The notes under the pieces were generated by a model. The model searched no databases, was not told the origin of the DNA, and was given only the letters and a program-made list of their open reading frames with translations. From Welwitschia mirabilis (lineage: Eukaryota > Gnetophyta > Gnetopsida > Welwitschiales), in contig JBOZIK010000001.1 in the NCBI GenBank assembly GCA_051453625.1, forward strand, positions 177,075,715 through 177,139,714: a stretch of 64,000 bases of DNA, read 5' to 3'. The translations under genes were made by a program, and so were the position numbers. Of this stretch, positions 34,556-47,299 are shown one piece after another (position 1 is the stretch's first letter; the number at the start of each line of letters is the position of its first letter).

Positions 34556-37022
34556 CCCCGAAGAAAAGCAATCCATCCTGTATTGAAAAATAAAGTAAAG
34601 AAAGTAGATGGAAGTGAGAAGGCAGATGATGAGTAACTGAAATTGGACATATTTTAAAATGAAGTGTAAAGCTGAGTAAAATGTCAAATGTGAAAAATAT
34701 GGATAGATTAAATATTCTGATAAGGAAAATATTCCATCATAAGAAATGATTAAGAGCAGTATTAAAAACTTTAAAAATGTGAAAAATAAACATCATAAAA
34801 ATATTTATTTAAGAAATAATTCAAGTCTTTTATTGAAAACTAAAAAAAAAAAAGTAGTAAGGTCCTAGAAAGTGAAAAAAATGCGGTAATGACTTTGAAA
34901 TAACTAATGAAATCATAAAAGAAAACAAAAAAAAGGGATATAAGGTAACATAAACAAAATATAGCTCACTTATCTAACATTTTAATCTAGCAGATTCCAA
35001 TGAAAGAAATCATAATAACACTTGATTTTAAAATGCATGACATAATGTATAAAAAGTATTCCATTCGATAAGGTAGTGGTTATGATGATGCTAAAATGAA
35101 ATGCTTCAAATAATGAAAGACCAGACCAAACAATTACTCAAAAATGAAGTCATCTACCAATAACTCAAAAGAAATACTAGAATCTTAAGAGATGAAATGA
35201 TCATGTGAAAGGACTCAGAGTCTAGGAAACAAGTAATGCCTCTGATGATATCAAGAATATCACTGATTATATAGCCTCCTAGTTTTTATTTTATTTCTAT
35301 GATAAGGGAAGTGCAACCACCATAAGAGAAGTAAGGACCCACGGAACATGGCTAATTGACCTCCTAGTGGAGTTTTCACATCTACTATATTATACTAATA
35401 AAGACTCCTCTTAAAAATATTTATTCCAGTGTAGTTGCGGTGGACATCATGGTGATCATGTTTTTTAAATATCTCAAATAAAACATCATGACCTTATTGC
35501 ACGCTTTTTTTTGCAATAAAGAAATATTCTACATGATCAAACGCTCTAAAAGACAAAGGCGAAACTCATAAGATTAAAATAAAAAAGAACACATTCAAAC
35601 AATCTAAGACCTTTTAACCATTGAGAAAAACATAAAAAATAAAGCATCTTCATTCATATGAACTTTATAGATGTATGAATGTCTTAAGNNNNNNNNNNNN
35701 NNNNNNNNNNNNNNNNNNNNNNNNNNNNNNNNNNNNNNNNNNNNNNNNNNNNNNNNNNNNNNNNNNNNNNNNNNNNNNNNNNNNNNNNNNNNNNNNNNNN
35801 NNNNNNNNNNNNNNNNNNNNNNNNNNNNNNNNNNNNNNNNNNNNNNNNNNNNNNNNNNNNNNNNNNNNNNNNNNNNNNNNNNNNNNNNNNNNNNNNNNNN
35901 NNNNNNNNNNNNNNNNNNNNNNNNNNNNNNNNNNNNNNNNNNNNNNNNNNNNNNNNNNNNNNNNNNNNNNNNNNNNNNNNNNNNNNNNNNNNNNNNNNNN
36001 NNNNNNNNNNNNNNNNNNNNNNNNNNNNNNNNNNNNNNNNNNNNNNNNNNNNNNNNNNNNNNNNNNNNNNNNNNNNNNNNNNNNNNNNNNNNNNNNNNNN
36101 NNNNNNNNNNNNNNNNNNNNNNNNNNNNNNNNNNNNNNNNNNNNNNAATGTTCAAGTTAAAAGATTAGTCATGGAAATAAATACATAAGTCATGTTTGAA
36201 AAATGATCAAATAATATCATAATAAACTCCAAACAAAAAACATAAGAGAAAATTTAAACAGTTTACTCATATATTTTCAATATTTTCCTATTAACTTTCT
36301 AAAATTCTTAAGTAATCAAGACAAAAATCTCAATAGAGCCATCAAAATGTATTTTCTCAAAAAAAAAAAACAAAAAGTTAAAATTAATCAAAACTAATTG
36401 GCATATTGCTCATTGTCCAAACGTTAGAGAGGATGATAAAGATAGAAAATAGAAAGTAAAGGTGAAAATTTAGTAGATAACTAAGAGTAAAAATAGAAAA
36501 TAGAGACTATATTCCTAACTATTGTGGTGATGACAGAAGGAACGACACACATAGAAAATTAAAATAGAAAGCTAAAAATAAAATTAGATATCAGAATTAT
36601 AAAAAATAAAAACAAAACATCCAAATAAAGAATTTTATTCAAAGCCTAAAAATATACTAAACACTTTTATTGAAAAGAAAAAAAAGGAAAAGGATGTGTT
36701 CTGATGTTTACATCTTTTTAGAGAAGTAAGCTCCAAACCAAAATTTACTAATTGATAAAACATAAAAGGTGTACAATTATTTTTATGTAAAATCAATTGG
36801 ATGAAGAGAGGGGTAATGGATAAAACTTTATGACACCATGTGAAAGCACAAATTTTGAAAGTCAAATAGGAGAGTAATGGTGATTTTTATAAAATATTTT
36901 CATTGATTGCAAAGTTTCATCACAAAGAAAATTATATTTAAGTCCACTAGAAAGGTTTTAAGATCCAAATTTAAATTAGGATTTTGAATTTTTAGCTTAT
37001 GTAATAGATAATCTCCCTCAAG

Positions 37023-37620
37023 TTATGAGTTTAAAAATTGGACTTCCTTGCAATCTAAAGGTTTTATTTCTTTCTCATTCTTAAAGTTGGATGTATCATT
37101 AGTCTCTTCATTCTTAATATCAAGTGGATCATCACAAAGTATAGGCTCATGTAATTTCATTTTTCCTTTTTCAAGTGGATGATGTTGCAGGAATACAGTT
37201 GGTTTGATGTTATCTTTTAAGTTTATTTCATCATCATCTAGACTTTTTTCTGCTACATTAAAGACTCTAATTGTTAATGTTCTATTTACAAAGTGACATT
37301 TCATTGTTCCAGTCTTATGTCAATGATGCAATGGGATGTTACACAAAAGGCTCATCCTAAAAGTAATGGGTATCCTATGTTATGTTTAACTTCTATAATA
37401 ATCACATTTATTGGATATCAAGCCTTTTTAATTTGGATTGCCAAATCTTAAATAATGCCTAAATGTTTCTAACTAAAGTATCTGCTAATTTTAAGATAAC
37501 TTGAGTAGGCTCTATTCTATCCTCCAAACCAAATATCTTGTAAATGTGTAGTGGCATTATGTTAACACTTACTCCAATGTCAATCAAGGCTTTTCTAATC
37601 TTTTTGTTTCCCTCTAATGT
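37023..37620 (-). pseudogene. Ty3/gypsy aspartic protease and linker, element 2
   Basis: Active-site block DIGVSVNIMPLHIY on the (-) strand (about 37600-37555), closer to the plant consensus than element 1 because Gly is kept. LKLADT follows, then frameshifts and stops, then the 93-codon open stretch 37023-37304 with MKCHFVNRTLTIRVFNV and a charged linker ending near IKPLDCKEVQ. The linker is nearly the same as in element 1. No RT follows. Confidence 0.87.
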
Positions 37621-38353
37621 GACATTCACTTTTGCTACTCCTAGATCTTTAAATTTTGGTCATTTTTGTAGCACTAAATTTGATAGGGATTGAGCTAAAA
37701 AGACTCTACTAGGAATGATTTATTTTTATTTTCTTCCTGTTAAATCTTTTCATAATTTTGAGTATCCTAGATTTTGTTTTAAAAATCTTAAAAGGGTAAG
37801 TTTATGCTCACATTTTTCATCAAGGGTTTAAGATCATTAAAAGATGAATTATTATTAAACCTATTAAGCCAAGGGGTAATTGATTATTATTGAGAAGTAT
37901 TTTTCTTTTTCTTTTTACTAAGAGAAGGAAAGTTATAATCTCCTAATATTTTAATATCGTCCTCTTCTTCTTAATTATCTCCAAAGTCATTTTGAGAGGT
38001 GGAAGGCTCAAATGGAGGAGGATTTATTTCTTGTTCACTTCTTATTATAACCTTATAGTATTTTCTTATTTCATTGGGATTAGCAAAGGTTGTGTAGCTA
38101 ATGTTCCTTAAGGTCTTTGGTTTGCTAACATTGTTTGTTAAAGAAACTTTATCAAGTTATCTATTTTGGCATTTGTTGTTTCATGTATTTTTCTCATTTC
38201 ATCTAAAAACTTTCTAAGTTGATCATTTAAATGTTGAAAGTTTGATGGACTTTGTTAGAAATTTGAGTTTTTAAATCAGTTTCTAAAAGGTTGAGAGTTG
38301 TTTTGAAAATGAGTATTGAACCTTTTTTGTGCCTAATTTTGATTTTCTAAGTT

Positions 38354-38548
38354 TTAAGATGTTTGATTGAAAGCACAAACTTCTTCATATATTCTTTCTT
38401 TGTATGTTAGTAAAAGAAGATAGTTTTTGGTGATGTGATAATTATCCTCACATAAATCACAAGTGTTCACAACATTTCTCTTGGTTGTAGATTTGGCATC
38501 TAAAATCATTTTTGCATAGTTCTCCAAGGTTATTATAAAGTCTTTCAT
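38354..38548 (-). pseudogene. Gag zinc knuckle region, element 2
   Basis: A 64-codon open stretch with CDLCEDNYHITKNY, a CX2CX4H knuckle with Tyr for the last Cys, followed by YKERIYEEVCAFNQ. It is the homologue of 31790-31831. It lies between the capsid domain and the acidic C-terminal part of gag. Confidence 0.8.
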
Positions 38549-38689
38549 AAAATTTACATGATTATTTTATTCCTCTTTTTGTTTTAATTCATTTAAATCT
38601 TTGATAATTTGGCCTATAGTGTGGTCTTCTTTTGGGTTTGACCAATTTTTACTAACCTCTATAAGTTCTTCTAATCTTGTCTTGGCATT

Positions 38690-39170
38690 GTCTAGTGTAA
38701 GGTTTATAAAATTTACATCATAAGAGAAATCTATAAGCTATTTTATATGTGGATTTAATCCACAATAAAAGTAGCTTACTAGTTCTTCTCTTGAGAAAGC
38801 ATCTACTAGATTAGAGTGGGTTGCTATGAAGAAACGTTTGTATGTGGAGGCATAATATTCATTTAGTTTTTATTGAAAGTTTATTACCTCCTTTTTCCTT
38901 TTTATTATGATTTATTCACTCATGAATCTTTTGATGAAGTTTTCCTAGACTTTTTTCCAAGTTTTTAAGCTTTTGTAGAGTATGGTTTTTAGCCAATTTT
39001 TAGCTATACCTTTTAAGGTCATAGAAACAATTATCATGTATGTTCTATCACTAAGTTTTTTATTTCCATTTTCTAAGGTAAGAATCAATTATTCTATATC
39101 CACAATATGTTGAAGGGGATTCTCATCATCTTCTTCACTAAAAGTTAGATAGGTAATTAAATTTTTAAGA
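38690..39170 (-). pseudogene. Gag capsid domain, element 2
   Basis: Collinear with 32000-32560 of element 1, with the same order of blocks (DE-N-L-QHIVDI, then the helix around 39010, then the FxKxF segment around 38945, then the LVSYFYCG segment around 38775). More stops and frameshifts than in element 1, so only pieces are open. Confidence 0.75.
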
Positions 39171-39826
39171 TCAACATCATCTCTTAGGGGTAGATCAAAA
39201 GGGGTTTGAATTTCTCATTTTTTATTGGCTAAAAATTCTCTGATAGTAAGGTTTGTATTAGGATTAAGAGTAGAAGATCCTATAACTTATTTCTGTTTTC
39301 AAGTAGCACTAAACATTTTAAACTATTTTTCTCCTTTTTAAATGAGGTTTGATTCAGAAAAATTAAATTCATAAGGAGGATTATTTCAATTATTTTTTGA
39401 TGTCTACTAGTTCTTCTCTAATATTTTTTTCTATTAGTATCATTTTTCTTTGATATTTATTTTCTATGTTAGTCATGTCACAGCATCCTACAAACAGAAA
39501 ATAATAGAAAATAGATAAAAAATAATACTATCATTCTATCTATCATGTGGATGAAAGAGGGGATGACAAAAACATATCCTAAATAGAAAACTAAAATTAA
39601 GAAATGGAAACTAAGAATAAAAGCAAAAATTGTAAACTATCATCTTGTCTATCATGGGAATGATAGAGGAGATAATGGCTAATTTACTACTGAAAACAAA
39701 AACTAATAAACTATAAATAAAAAAACTATAGTTTTTAAATAAAATATAATGTCGCTATGGATAAATAACTAAACAGAAATCTGATATACTCACTTGAACG
39801 ATGACAATCCTTGTACTCTTGAATAG

Positions 39827-39849
39827 CCTTCTTTGGTAATGATACCAAT
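39827..39849 (-). other. Primer-binding site of element 2
   Basis: On the (-) strand TTGGTATCATTACCAAAG, at the same distance from the LTR edge as in element 1. The TTACCAAAG part keeps more of the presumed ancestor than element 1 does. Confidence 0.6.
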
Positions 39850-39854
39850 TTTAT

Positions 39855-41366
39855 TGTGGTGTGTATTTGTGCAAGTGTTATATTCAAAGGGATTCTATCA
39901 TTTATAATTAAGATAGATTTCTCACATAATAAAACACACTAGTATAAGTGGAGTTAACCCAAATGTCGTATTCTCATTAAATACTATGATATGAAACTTG
40001 GATTATGTTTCAAAGGTAAATAAAAGCTAAAGATAAAAAATAATGTAGAAAATAAAGTGAAATGCAAATGAAAGATGCAATCTAATCTAATGTGCAATGC
40101 AAATGATCCTAACACTTCTTACTTTCATCCTTAACAAAGGCTACCCCTAATGACCTATATCACCTAAGAAATTATTACACATCAAGAGCAATCATAGACC
40201 ATAAGGATCATTAGATAATCTAACATGTTAACATGAAAATAAAATAAAGTTTATATTAAGAGTAACAAAGCATTTAGGTTACAAAATAGCTAGGTATCAA
40301 TGGAGGATATATAATCCTTCACTAAGGGAATGTCCTTTTGCAACACTCAAAATGGATCTCCTACTTTTTGATCTGTTGTCATAAGAATTTTTAGTATAAT
40401 AAAGATGANNNNNNNNNNNNNNNNNNNNNNNNNNNNNNNNNNNNNNNNNNNNNNNNNNNNNNNNNNNNNNNNNNNNNNNNNNNNNTCTTTTACAAATAAG
40501 AAATGATCAAAATGATCAGGGGTTGATTGTCAGAGTCAGTTACTTGTTAGTGTTATCCTGACTGTCGTCTGTGCGACATGAGGGATAATAACTCATTTTA
40601 CAAGATGACTCAGAATGATGAGTCAGCAGTGATTTAGCTATCTACATTAGTAAGTAGTAGTGTCATTATCCTGCCTGTTATAAGGACAACAAAGGGGACA
40701 AAAATCATTTTGATCGTTTTGCAAGANNNNNNNNNNNNNNNNNNNNNNNNNNNNNNNNNNNNNNNNNNNNNNNNNNNNNNNNNNNNNNNNNNNNNNNNNN
40801 NNNNNNNNNNNNNNNNNNNNNNNNNNNNNNNNNNNNNNNNNNNNNNNNNNNNNNNNNNNNNNNNNNNNNNNNNNNNNNNNNNNNNNNNNNNNNNNNNNNN
40901 NNNNNNNNNNNNNNNNNNNNNNNNNNNNNNNNNNNNNNNNNNNNNNNNNNNNNNNNNNNNNNNNNNNNNNNNNNNNNNNNNNNNNNNNNNNNNNNNNNNN
41001 NNNNNNNNNNNNNNNNNNNNNNNNNNNNNNNNNNNNNNNNNNNNNNNNNNNNNNNNNNNNNNNNNNNNNNNNNNNNNNNNNNNNNNNNNNNNNNNNNNNN
41101 NNNNNNNNNNNNNNATAAGGACAACAAAGGGGATAAAAATCATTTTGATCGTTTTGCAAGAAACTAGATTTTCTATTAATAATCTTCTTTTAAGGCTCTA
41201 TGTATCAGAATGCATCTTAAATGCATCAAATTTGGGTAATAATTACACATTCTTGAGATCTTATATTAGTTTCTCCAAAATCCTTAGATTTGTACCTAAG
41301 CCTATGTAAATGTCCTACAAAACAACTTATAAAACCCCATCAAATAACTATAAATTAGGAGTGCAA
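39855..41366 (-). repeat. LTR1, copy D (5' LTR of element 2, truncated)
   Basis: Starts TGTGGTGTGTATTTG and runs collinear with copy C until about 41366, where the last 190 bp or so of U3 are replaced by unrelated sequence. It contains a 77-N and a 388-N gap. The second gap is flanked by the same 47 bases (40680-40726 and 41115-41161, one mismatch), which suggests an unmerged overlap. Confidence 0.8.
40552..40590. repeat. Recurring palindrome, CpG-preserving example
   Basis: TGTCG/CGACA forms the inner arm and TTATCC/GGATAA the outer arm. It is one of the few copies that keep CpG in the inner arm, and so the best guide to the ancestral form. Confidence 0.7.
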
Positions 41367-43084
41367 CAACCTATCAATATATACCTTGATCTTTACTGTA
41401 ACTCATCTAGATCACTAATAAGCTTGAATGATCTAATAATCATACTTCATTCCTACATCTATAAAAACCTCTCAATTTTTCTTACCATTTCATCACCTTC
41501 ATAAATTCATTGCCTTCCTAGTATCATAGTTAAACCATTGTCTATCATTCAGCTACTATTCTTTCTTCTTACTAGTGTTTCCATCTATCACAACTAGCAC
41601 TATCGTCATTGTTACAAATCATGCATCCTACACCTTATCTAATCTCTCCACATATTTTTTAGATCTTTGCATAATTGAAGTATGTCTTATATTTTGTAGA
41701 TTTCTTATTTGTTATAAATCATGCATCCTAAACCTTATCTAATCTCTCATCTCCATTACATTTTTTATTTTTCTTTTATATTCCTTTCCTTTATCTTTTT
41801 AATTTATTTTTCTTTATTTCTCTATTTTTCTTTCTTTCTTGCTAGTTTTTCTACAAAGATGAGTGGAAGACAACATACATTTATTGAGGAGGGTATTTTT
41901 GACTTATTTCTAGACATGTTAATTCCTTATTACCTCACTAGAATTAAAATCAGAGGTTAGAAGTACCTATTAAAGGAAGCTAACACATTTTACCATCTAA
42001 GTAAGTACATGAATTCTATAAGAGTATAACGTTTTATGACAATACCCTTGGGCAATTCATTCATGTATATAATGCACTTCAATTTTCATGTGGGTAGAAT
42101 AGTTAGACCATCTTTCTTTTGCTTTAGAAAAAACTTAGAATATTATTATTGCACCTTAAATGTAGAATATTCTCCAAATAGAGAAGGCATCCATGTAAGT
42201 TTTTACATAAAATCTAATTTGCATTATTTATATTTATTATTTGTAATGTATTACCTATGTCACATGTCATTAACACTTATAGTAGCCTTATGGACCTCAT
42301 TAAGATAATCTAGAATAATAATTCCTTTGACATTGCTATTTTTTTTAAATCATTACCAACTACATAGGTCATTAAAGTAATCTTATCTTACCTTGTCTTA
42401 TTTCAGATATCATATACAATACCCTTTACTAGACTTCAAATGATGAAGATTGGGAGAGTGTACATGTAAAAATTATTATCCCTTATAAGATTACCTAAGT
42501 TAAAGGTGTTATAATACTAATCAGATCCCAGGGAAATAGGAAGAATAGTAGGAAGGATAATAAGAATAATAGCAATAGTAATTATAGGAATAAATTCATC
42601 ATGATCAATATTATATTTGTTTTGTCCCTTATACATAACTTCTTATATATCTTTAACAACTCATTATAAGAGTAAAGAACCTATTGGAAAATCCTCCTAT
42701 GCTCTTCCTTCTTCTTTTTTTCCTTAACCTCCTCATTTTTCTTCTTTCTCATCCAGTGAAACATTTGGTTTATTATAGAGGATATTTTGATTGAAAATTT
42801 AAATTCTATTATATGCATTAAAGTGTGTTTTATTCTTGTTTTTTCAAATGTTTTTAAGTGTGTTGTAATAAAATGTTTTCATGCTAGTTTATATTTTTTG
42901 CATTGTAGTTTTTCCTAAAGTTTTAAAGTACTTACATCAAAATAATTTTCTAAGAATCTATGAAATGTAATATTTCCTTTTCAAATACTTTAACTTATTC
43001 TCAAAAGCATTGTATTAAAGTTTTCTATCTTTTTAACTTTAAGAAAAACATTTAGTTTTAGTTCATATATGGCATCTATTTTTA
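41367..43084. other. Mostly unrecognised, with one short repeated sentence
   Basis: Begins at the truncation of LTR1 copy D. A block of about 40 bp (ATCATGCATCCTA-ACCTTATC) occurs at about 41616 and 41718. Two (+) open stretches (41721-41960 and 42036-42308) are interrupted relics without a recognised family. A segment encoding MSGRQHTFIEEGIFD with later RIKIRG has an ordinary amino-acid mix and may be old coding sequence, but I cannot name it. Confidence 0.4.
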
Positions 43085-44180
43085 ATAGAAGTTTTCTAAT
43101 TTAATGCTTTATTTTTTAAAAATTAATCAAAAATTTTTCCAAAGTTGTATAATTTCTATACTGAATATGTTACTAAGATAATTTTTCCATTTTAACCATT
43201 TTTTTATTAAATTTTTGTGAAAAGACTATAAAAAGTCTAGTTAGGAGGCATGTTTACATGCAAAAAGTGACATTTCAAACAAGTGTATTGTATCAGTTTT
43301 GTATAGTATAAGATATTAAAATAGTTGTTTTATCATAACATTATGTCTTTTGTCCTTTTTATCATGCATTATCAAATTGTGTAATTTCTTTTAGAATAAT
43401 TACTTATTTCTAAAGGACATGTTGAAGTTTGAAGATAACCCATTAGAAAATTTCGAAAGTGTTATCTAGGTCATTGATATTGTTGGTTTTTTAGGCTAAA
43501 AATGAGCCCATTTTTATCTTCTCACATCTTTATGTAAAATACATCACATTTAACTTATGGACTTAAACAAATGTTAAAGCAAAATCCACCTTCAATATCA
43601 ATGATACATGATAAAGGCACAAAATGATATGTCATAGCGACATATGGTAGTAACAAGGATAATGCCATAGAGAACACATGGCATAACATCCAATGGCAAT
43701 TGCATCATCATTCAAATTACATATCATCACCTCTTTTTCATAAGACAGTAAATAATTATCCATTAATGCTACATGCCAAAACTTGTAATCTCCTCCTAAT
43801 GTAACTGCTCAAATGTGTAACCCCCCTTATGTAACCACTATTAACCACTACATGCTAAAGATTTCTAAACCTTTCCTCATCTATAAAATGGTCTTAAGCA
43901 CTCATTATAAAGGAATTATTGAATTAAAAAATTTAGTTGAAATACTTAGAGTGTTAGGATATCATGGCTTTCTAAGCAACTTCCTTAAGAGCAGACTTGA
44001 TCTAAGCCTAGTTTAAGAAGTCCATTTCAGCTTCATCTTTTTATATCAATGTAATGTATTTTCTAAATTAATATAAGAAAGTTATTCATTCTTTAATTTA
44101 TAATTTACATTCATGATACTATTAATTATTAGGCGAGACTCTTTTTTATTTATAATATTATAGTAGTTATTCAATTGTTG
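43085..44180 (+). repeat. Diverged LTR-like repeat (LTR3), second copy
   Basis: Related to 9690-10560. A TATAAAATGG box at 43882 is followed by sequence ending in a short duplicated phrase (CATGATACTATTAAT and CATGGTACTATTAAT near 44113 and 44199, each followed by AGG-GAGACT). It looks like the U3-R-U5 region of an LTR, but the ends are not defined. The ORF at 43813-44016 spans this supposed promoter and is not called. Confidence 0.35.
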
Positions 44181-45999
44181 ATTTTTAGTGCACATTAACA
44201 TGGTACTATTAATCTTTAGGAGAGACTAAACCATTAAGATATTTAAAACTCAGTTGATTCTCTAGGTTTAATTTTTTTCTTGTAGTTACCATTGTGTTAT
44301 AGATCTTAAAGATGATCATACTTACTTTCTATGTTTATAAAGGGCTATGAAGAACTGAAGTGGCTATTACTTTCATCATTATTAGTGAGCCACCATAACT
44401 CAATGATTTGAATTTTATGTTTTAGAACTTATAAGAAACCATTGGAGTGATAATGGGTTATTAGATAAGCCAAGCTAGACCTCTATAGCATGTTCATTTC
44501 CCTATGGCACCAACCAAAGTTTACTAAAATATTTCAAATCCTAGATTTTACTTTTATTTGATTTCATTGTAGGATTATATTATTGTATCATTTTTAATTA
44601 GTTTATTGCAGATATCCCTATGGAAGAATAATATTGAATCCTTACCTAGTTTCTTTGATGTTCACAATTTTAGTACAATAAATAACATTAATTTATAGCA
44701 AACATTTATATACTATTTGATATGCCCAATGGAAATTAATATATAGCTTCTGATTTTCTAGAACTAGTATGACTAGTGTATTCATAAGTTGATTACATAG
44801 TTTTCATGTGTAATACATAATAGAAACATATTTCATCCTCATAATGCATCATAATGGCATGGGGGACTTTAATCTATACAATGGTATCTTCCCTATAAAA
44901 AATGATGGTTTTCTATAAAGCACCTCATGTGTACATGTATCATGGATATCTTCATCATATATAATGTCTATCTTCTTATATAATGCATTTTTGTTTTTTA
45001 AAAAACTAAGTTGTATTTAACATGAAGGCTTTTTATTGTACAATTTGTACCTTTACCATGAAAGTGAAGGTCTTTAATATATAGAATATATCTACTTCAT
45101 AGAAGAAAAGGTCTTTAATGATGGGTCCTCTGCATCTAAAGATTCTTTTATTTCACTCTTTTTTTTTCTTTTACCTTCTTCTTCTTCTTCTTTTTTTTTT
45201 GTTTTTTTAACTTTAAATCCTTCATTGATTCTTTTTTTCCTTGGTTAAAAGAAGAAAATTCTTATATTAAGGTCTTTATATATACACATGTATCTTCCTC
45301 TTGGTATAGACAAATTGTCAAACACTTATATATGTGATTATTCTCATGAAAATGACTAGGCATCATGAAGTTTTTTGTACTTGTAATATGTATCCTCTAA
45401 TATGCATACACATGTTAATCTTTTCCTTTCCTTCCTTGTTTTTCTTTTCTTTTTAAACATTATATAGAGATCTTTAACCACACATTAGAGTAAAAAATTT
45501 CACACTTGTATGTAAGGTTTCTTTTTAAAATATTTAAAACCATAATCACTTTAAAATATAAATAGCATATTAGGTATAGTATGAAAGATAAAAGGTAAAA
45601 TGTTTCCTTAAGAATTTATTTATAAAATTAGTCTTTAATCAAAGAAGTAGTAAGGGGTATCTAATAGTTAAATTTTTTTAATAAATTAAGTAATACGTAT
45701 AGTTATAATAACTCTAGATTTGAACCCAAAAAATCTTAAAAATTAACATGTCAAAAGTTCATTTTTTAACTAACATTAATTTTAAAGTTCCCTCATGTTT
45801 TAATCATTTTCATAATTCTATGTTAAAGAAATGAAGCCAAAGTCATAACCTAGACATATAGATTCACAAAAATGTTTTAAGTCTTTAGATATTGAATTTA
45901 AAATAATGTTTATCCTTAAGGATTAAAATATTATTAACATCATAATAAAATACTTTTAAAACTTGAAAAAATTCATTTCATTTATATATGAGTTTAGCA
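44181..45999. other. Unrecognised, with a CTT-rich microsatellite
   Basis: No domain recognised. It lies downstream of the integrase of the (-) element at 46-51 kb and may contain its 3' non-coding part and 3' LTR, but I found no match to the presumed 5' LTR at 51264-52003. A TTC/T-rich simple repeat lies at about 45160-45210. Confidence 0.45.
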
Positions 46000-46900
46000 A
46001 AAAATTAGTGAATTCTTAAGTCATAACAACATTAAATTATTTAGTTCAAAGGAATTCTAAGAATGTATTTGTCTTAATAGGCTTTAATTCTTTGTTTTGT
46101 GATTTTTGGTTTTAGTAAGCTTCATTTTTAAGTTATTCAAGTTAATTAAGATTATGATTCCTAAATTTTAAGATTCCATTAAAATTTTTATTTATTTATT
46201 TTATTACCCATAAATCATTACATCCAATTTCTAAGTAGACATGATAAGCTTTTTCAAATATAAGTTAGAAGGGTAACATTCTAATGGAGGTTTTATAGGT
46301 ATTTTAATAGGACTAAAGAGCACCATTAAGAAGGAGGACTATTTTTTTCTATTATACTTTACTGTATGCTATAAATCCTTTTTAAGTCTTAGTTCATAAA
46401 TTATACTTTGCCATCCCTTTATGGTTAATAAGTGTTATCCCATATTTTTCCATTAAATTAATTAATATCTTATTGTAAAAATGCATTTTAAAATCACTGA
46501 TGAATATGTAGAATTACCAATATGGGATAGAATATCTTCTTTTATAAATCTCATAAAAATTTTGGCATCATCAATTATAGTCAGGATAACTTCACACCTC
46601 TGAGTGATATAATTCACTTATGGGCAAATGGTCCCATAATTTATATACCTTAAACATCAAATTATTCAACCTTAAAAATACATAAAAAGAGTATCACATC
46701 TATCTTTTTAATACTACCTTAATGTTTTCATTTTGTACACTCCATTATTTATGAATTATAAAATGTTTAAAGATTTATATTTTGAAATACATCTATGAAT
46801 GATATAGTCAAGGTGGTATTTGCAAATATAAGGGTCATCCTAAAAGTAATTATATTACTTTATGTAAGAGTATAATTTTATTTTATTTGATCTAATGATT
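46000..46900 (-). pseudogene. Ty3/gypsy integrase remnant
   Basis: The integrase inserted element DNA into chromosomes. On the (-) strand: VE-stop-FDV-stop-GI-stop-IMGPF (46672-46620), matching the usual VEIFDVWGIDFMGPF with Trp codons turned to stops; then AKIFMRFIKEDILS (46580-46500), SDFKMHFYNK and LMEKYGITLINHKG (46500-46430); and near the C-terminus YKTSIRMLPF and FEKAYHVYLEI (46320-46190). The frame changes several times. The N-terminal zinc-binding part is not clear, and the catalytic DDE residues are at least partly lost. Confidence 0.85.
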
Positions 46901-46919
46901 AGGCAATTTATAGATGATA

Positions 46920-47290
46920 AGATAATTATTTATATCGTCATATCAAGGCTACTCTTAAAGGACTAGAAGATACTCATTGAAAAACAATTCATTTATGGAA
47001 ATCCAATTTGAAGGAGCTAAAGAATGAGGTCTAATGCAACATGTTTCATTAGAAACTACACTTTCCATCTCCTTTTTTCCTTTATTTTAACATTGAATTT
47101 TTATAAGAGTGGTATTCATTCAATTATCTCACCTTGAAGTCCTTATCATCTAATAAGTATGTAAGAACAACATGATTAGTGTGGATGATAGTTTTTACAC
47201 CTATAAAATATGATCTAAATTTTTCCAAGGAAGAAAGAAATTTTAGAAACTCTTATAACATAGTCACTTGTTTCAAAAAATAGTTCAAAA
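46920..47290 (-). pseudogene. Ty3/gypsy RNase H remnant
   Basis: RNase H degrades the RNA strand during reverse transcription. On the (-) strand: LEKFRSYFIGVKTIIHTNH, then VVLTYLLDDKD (47250-47121), matching the plant signature in which FTDHAAL carries a catalytic Asp; here it has become Asn (GAC to AAC type change). After it a linker similar to the usual P-W-ADIVNYL block reads YDDINNYLI (46960-46930). Confidence 0.85.
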
Positions 47291-47299
47291 TGAGGGAAT

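Larger units (their letters stand above)
33233..41366 (-). mobile_element. Ty3/gypsy element 2, gag-protease only
   Basis: Same plan as element 1 and collinear with it: LTR1 copy D (39855-41366, 5' LTR, truncated on the right), primer-binding site 39827-39849, gag (39170 to 38690), zinc knuckle, protease (37600 to 37240), and no recognisable RT, RNase H or integrase before the shared LTR. A 458-N gap (35689-36146) stands where element 1 has about 35 bp. The shared absence of pol means that deletion is older than the array. Confidence 0.8.
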
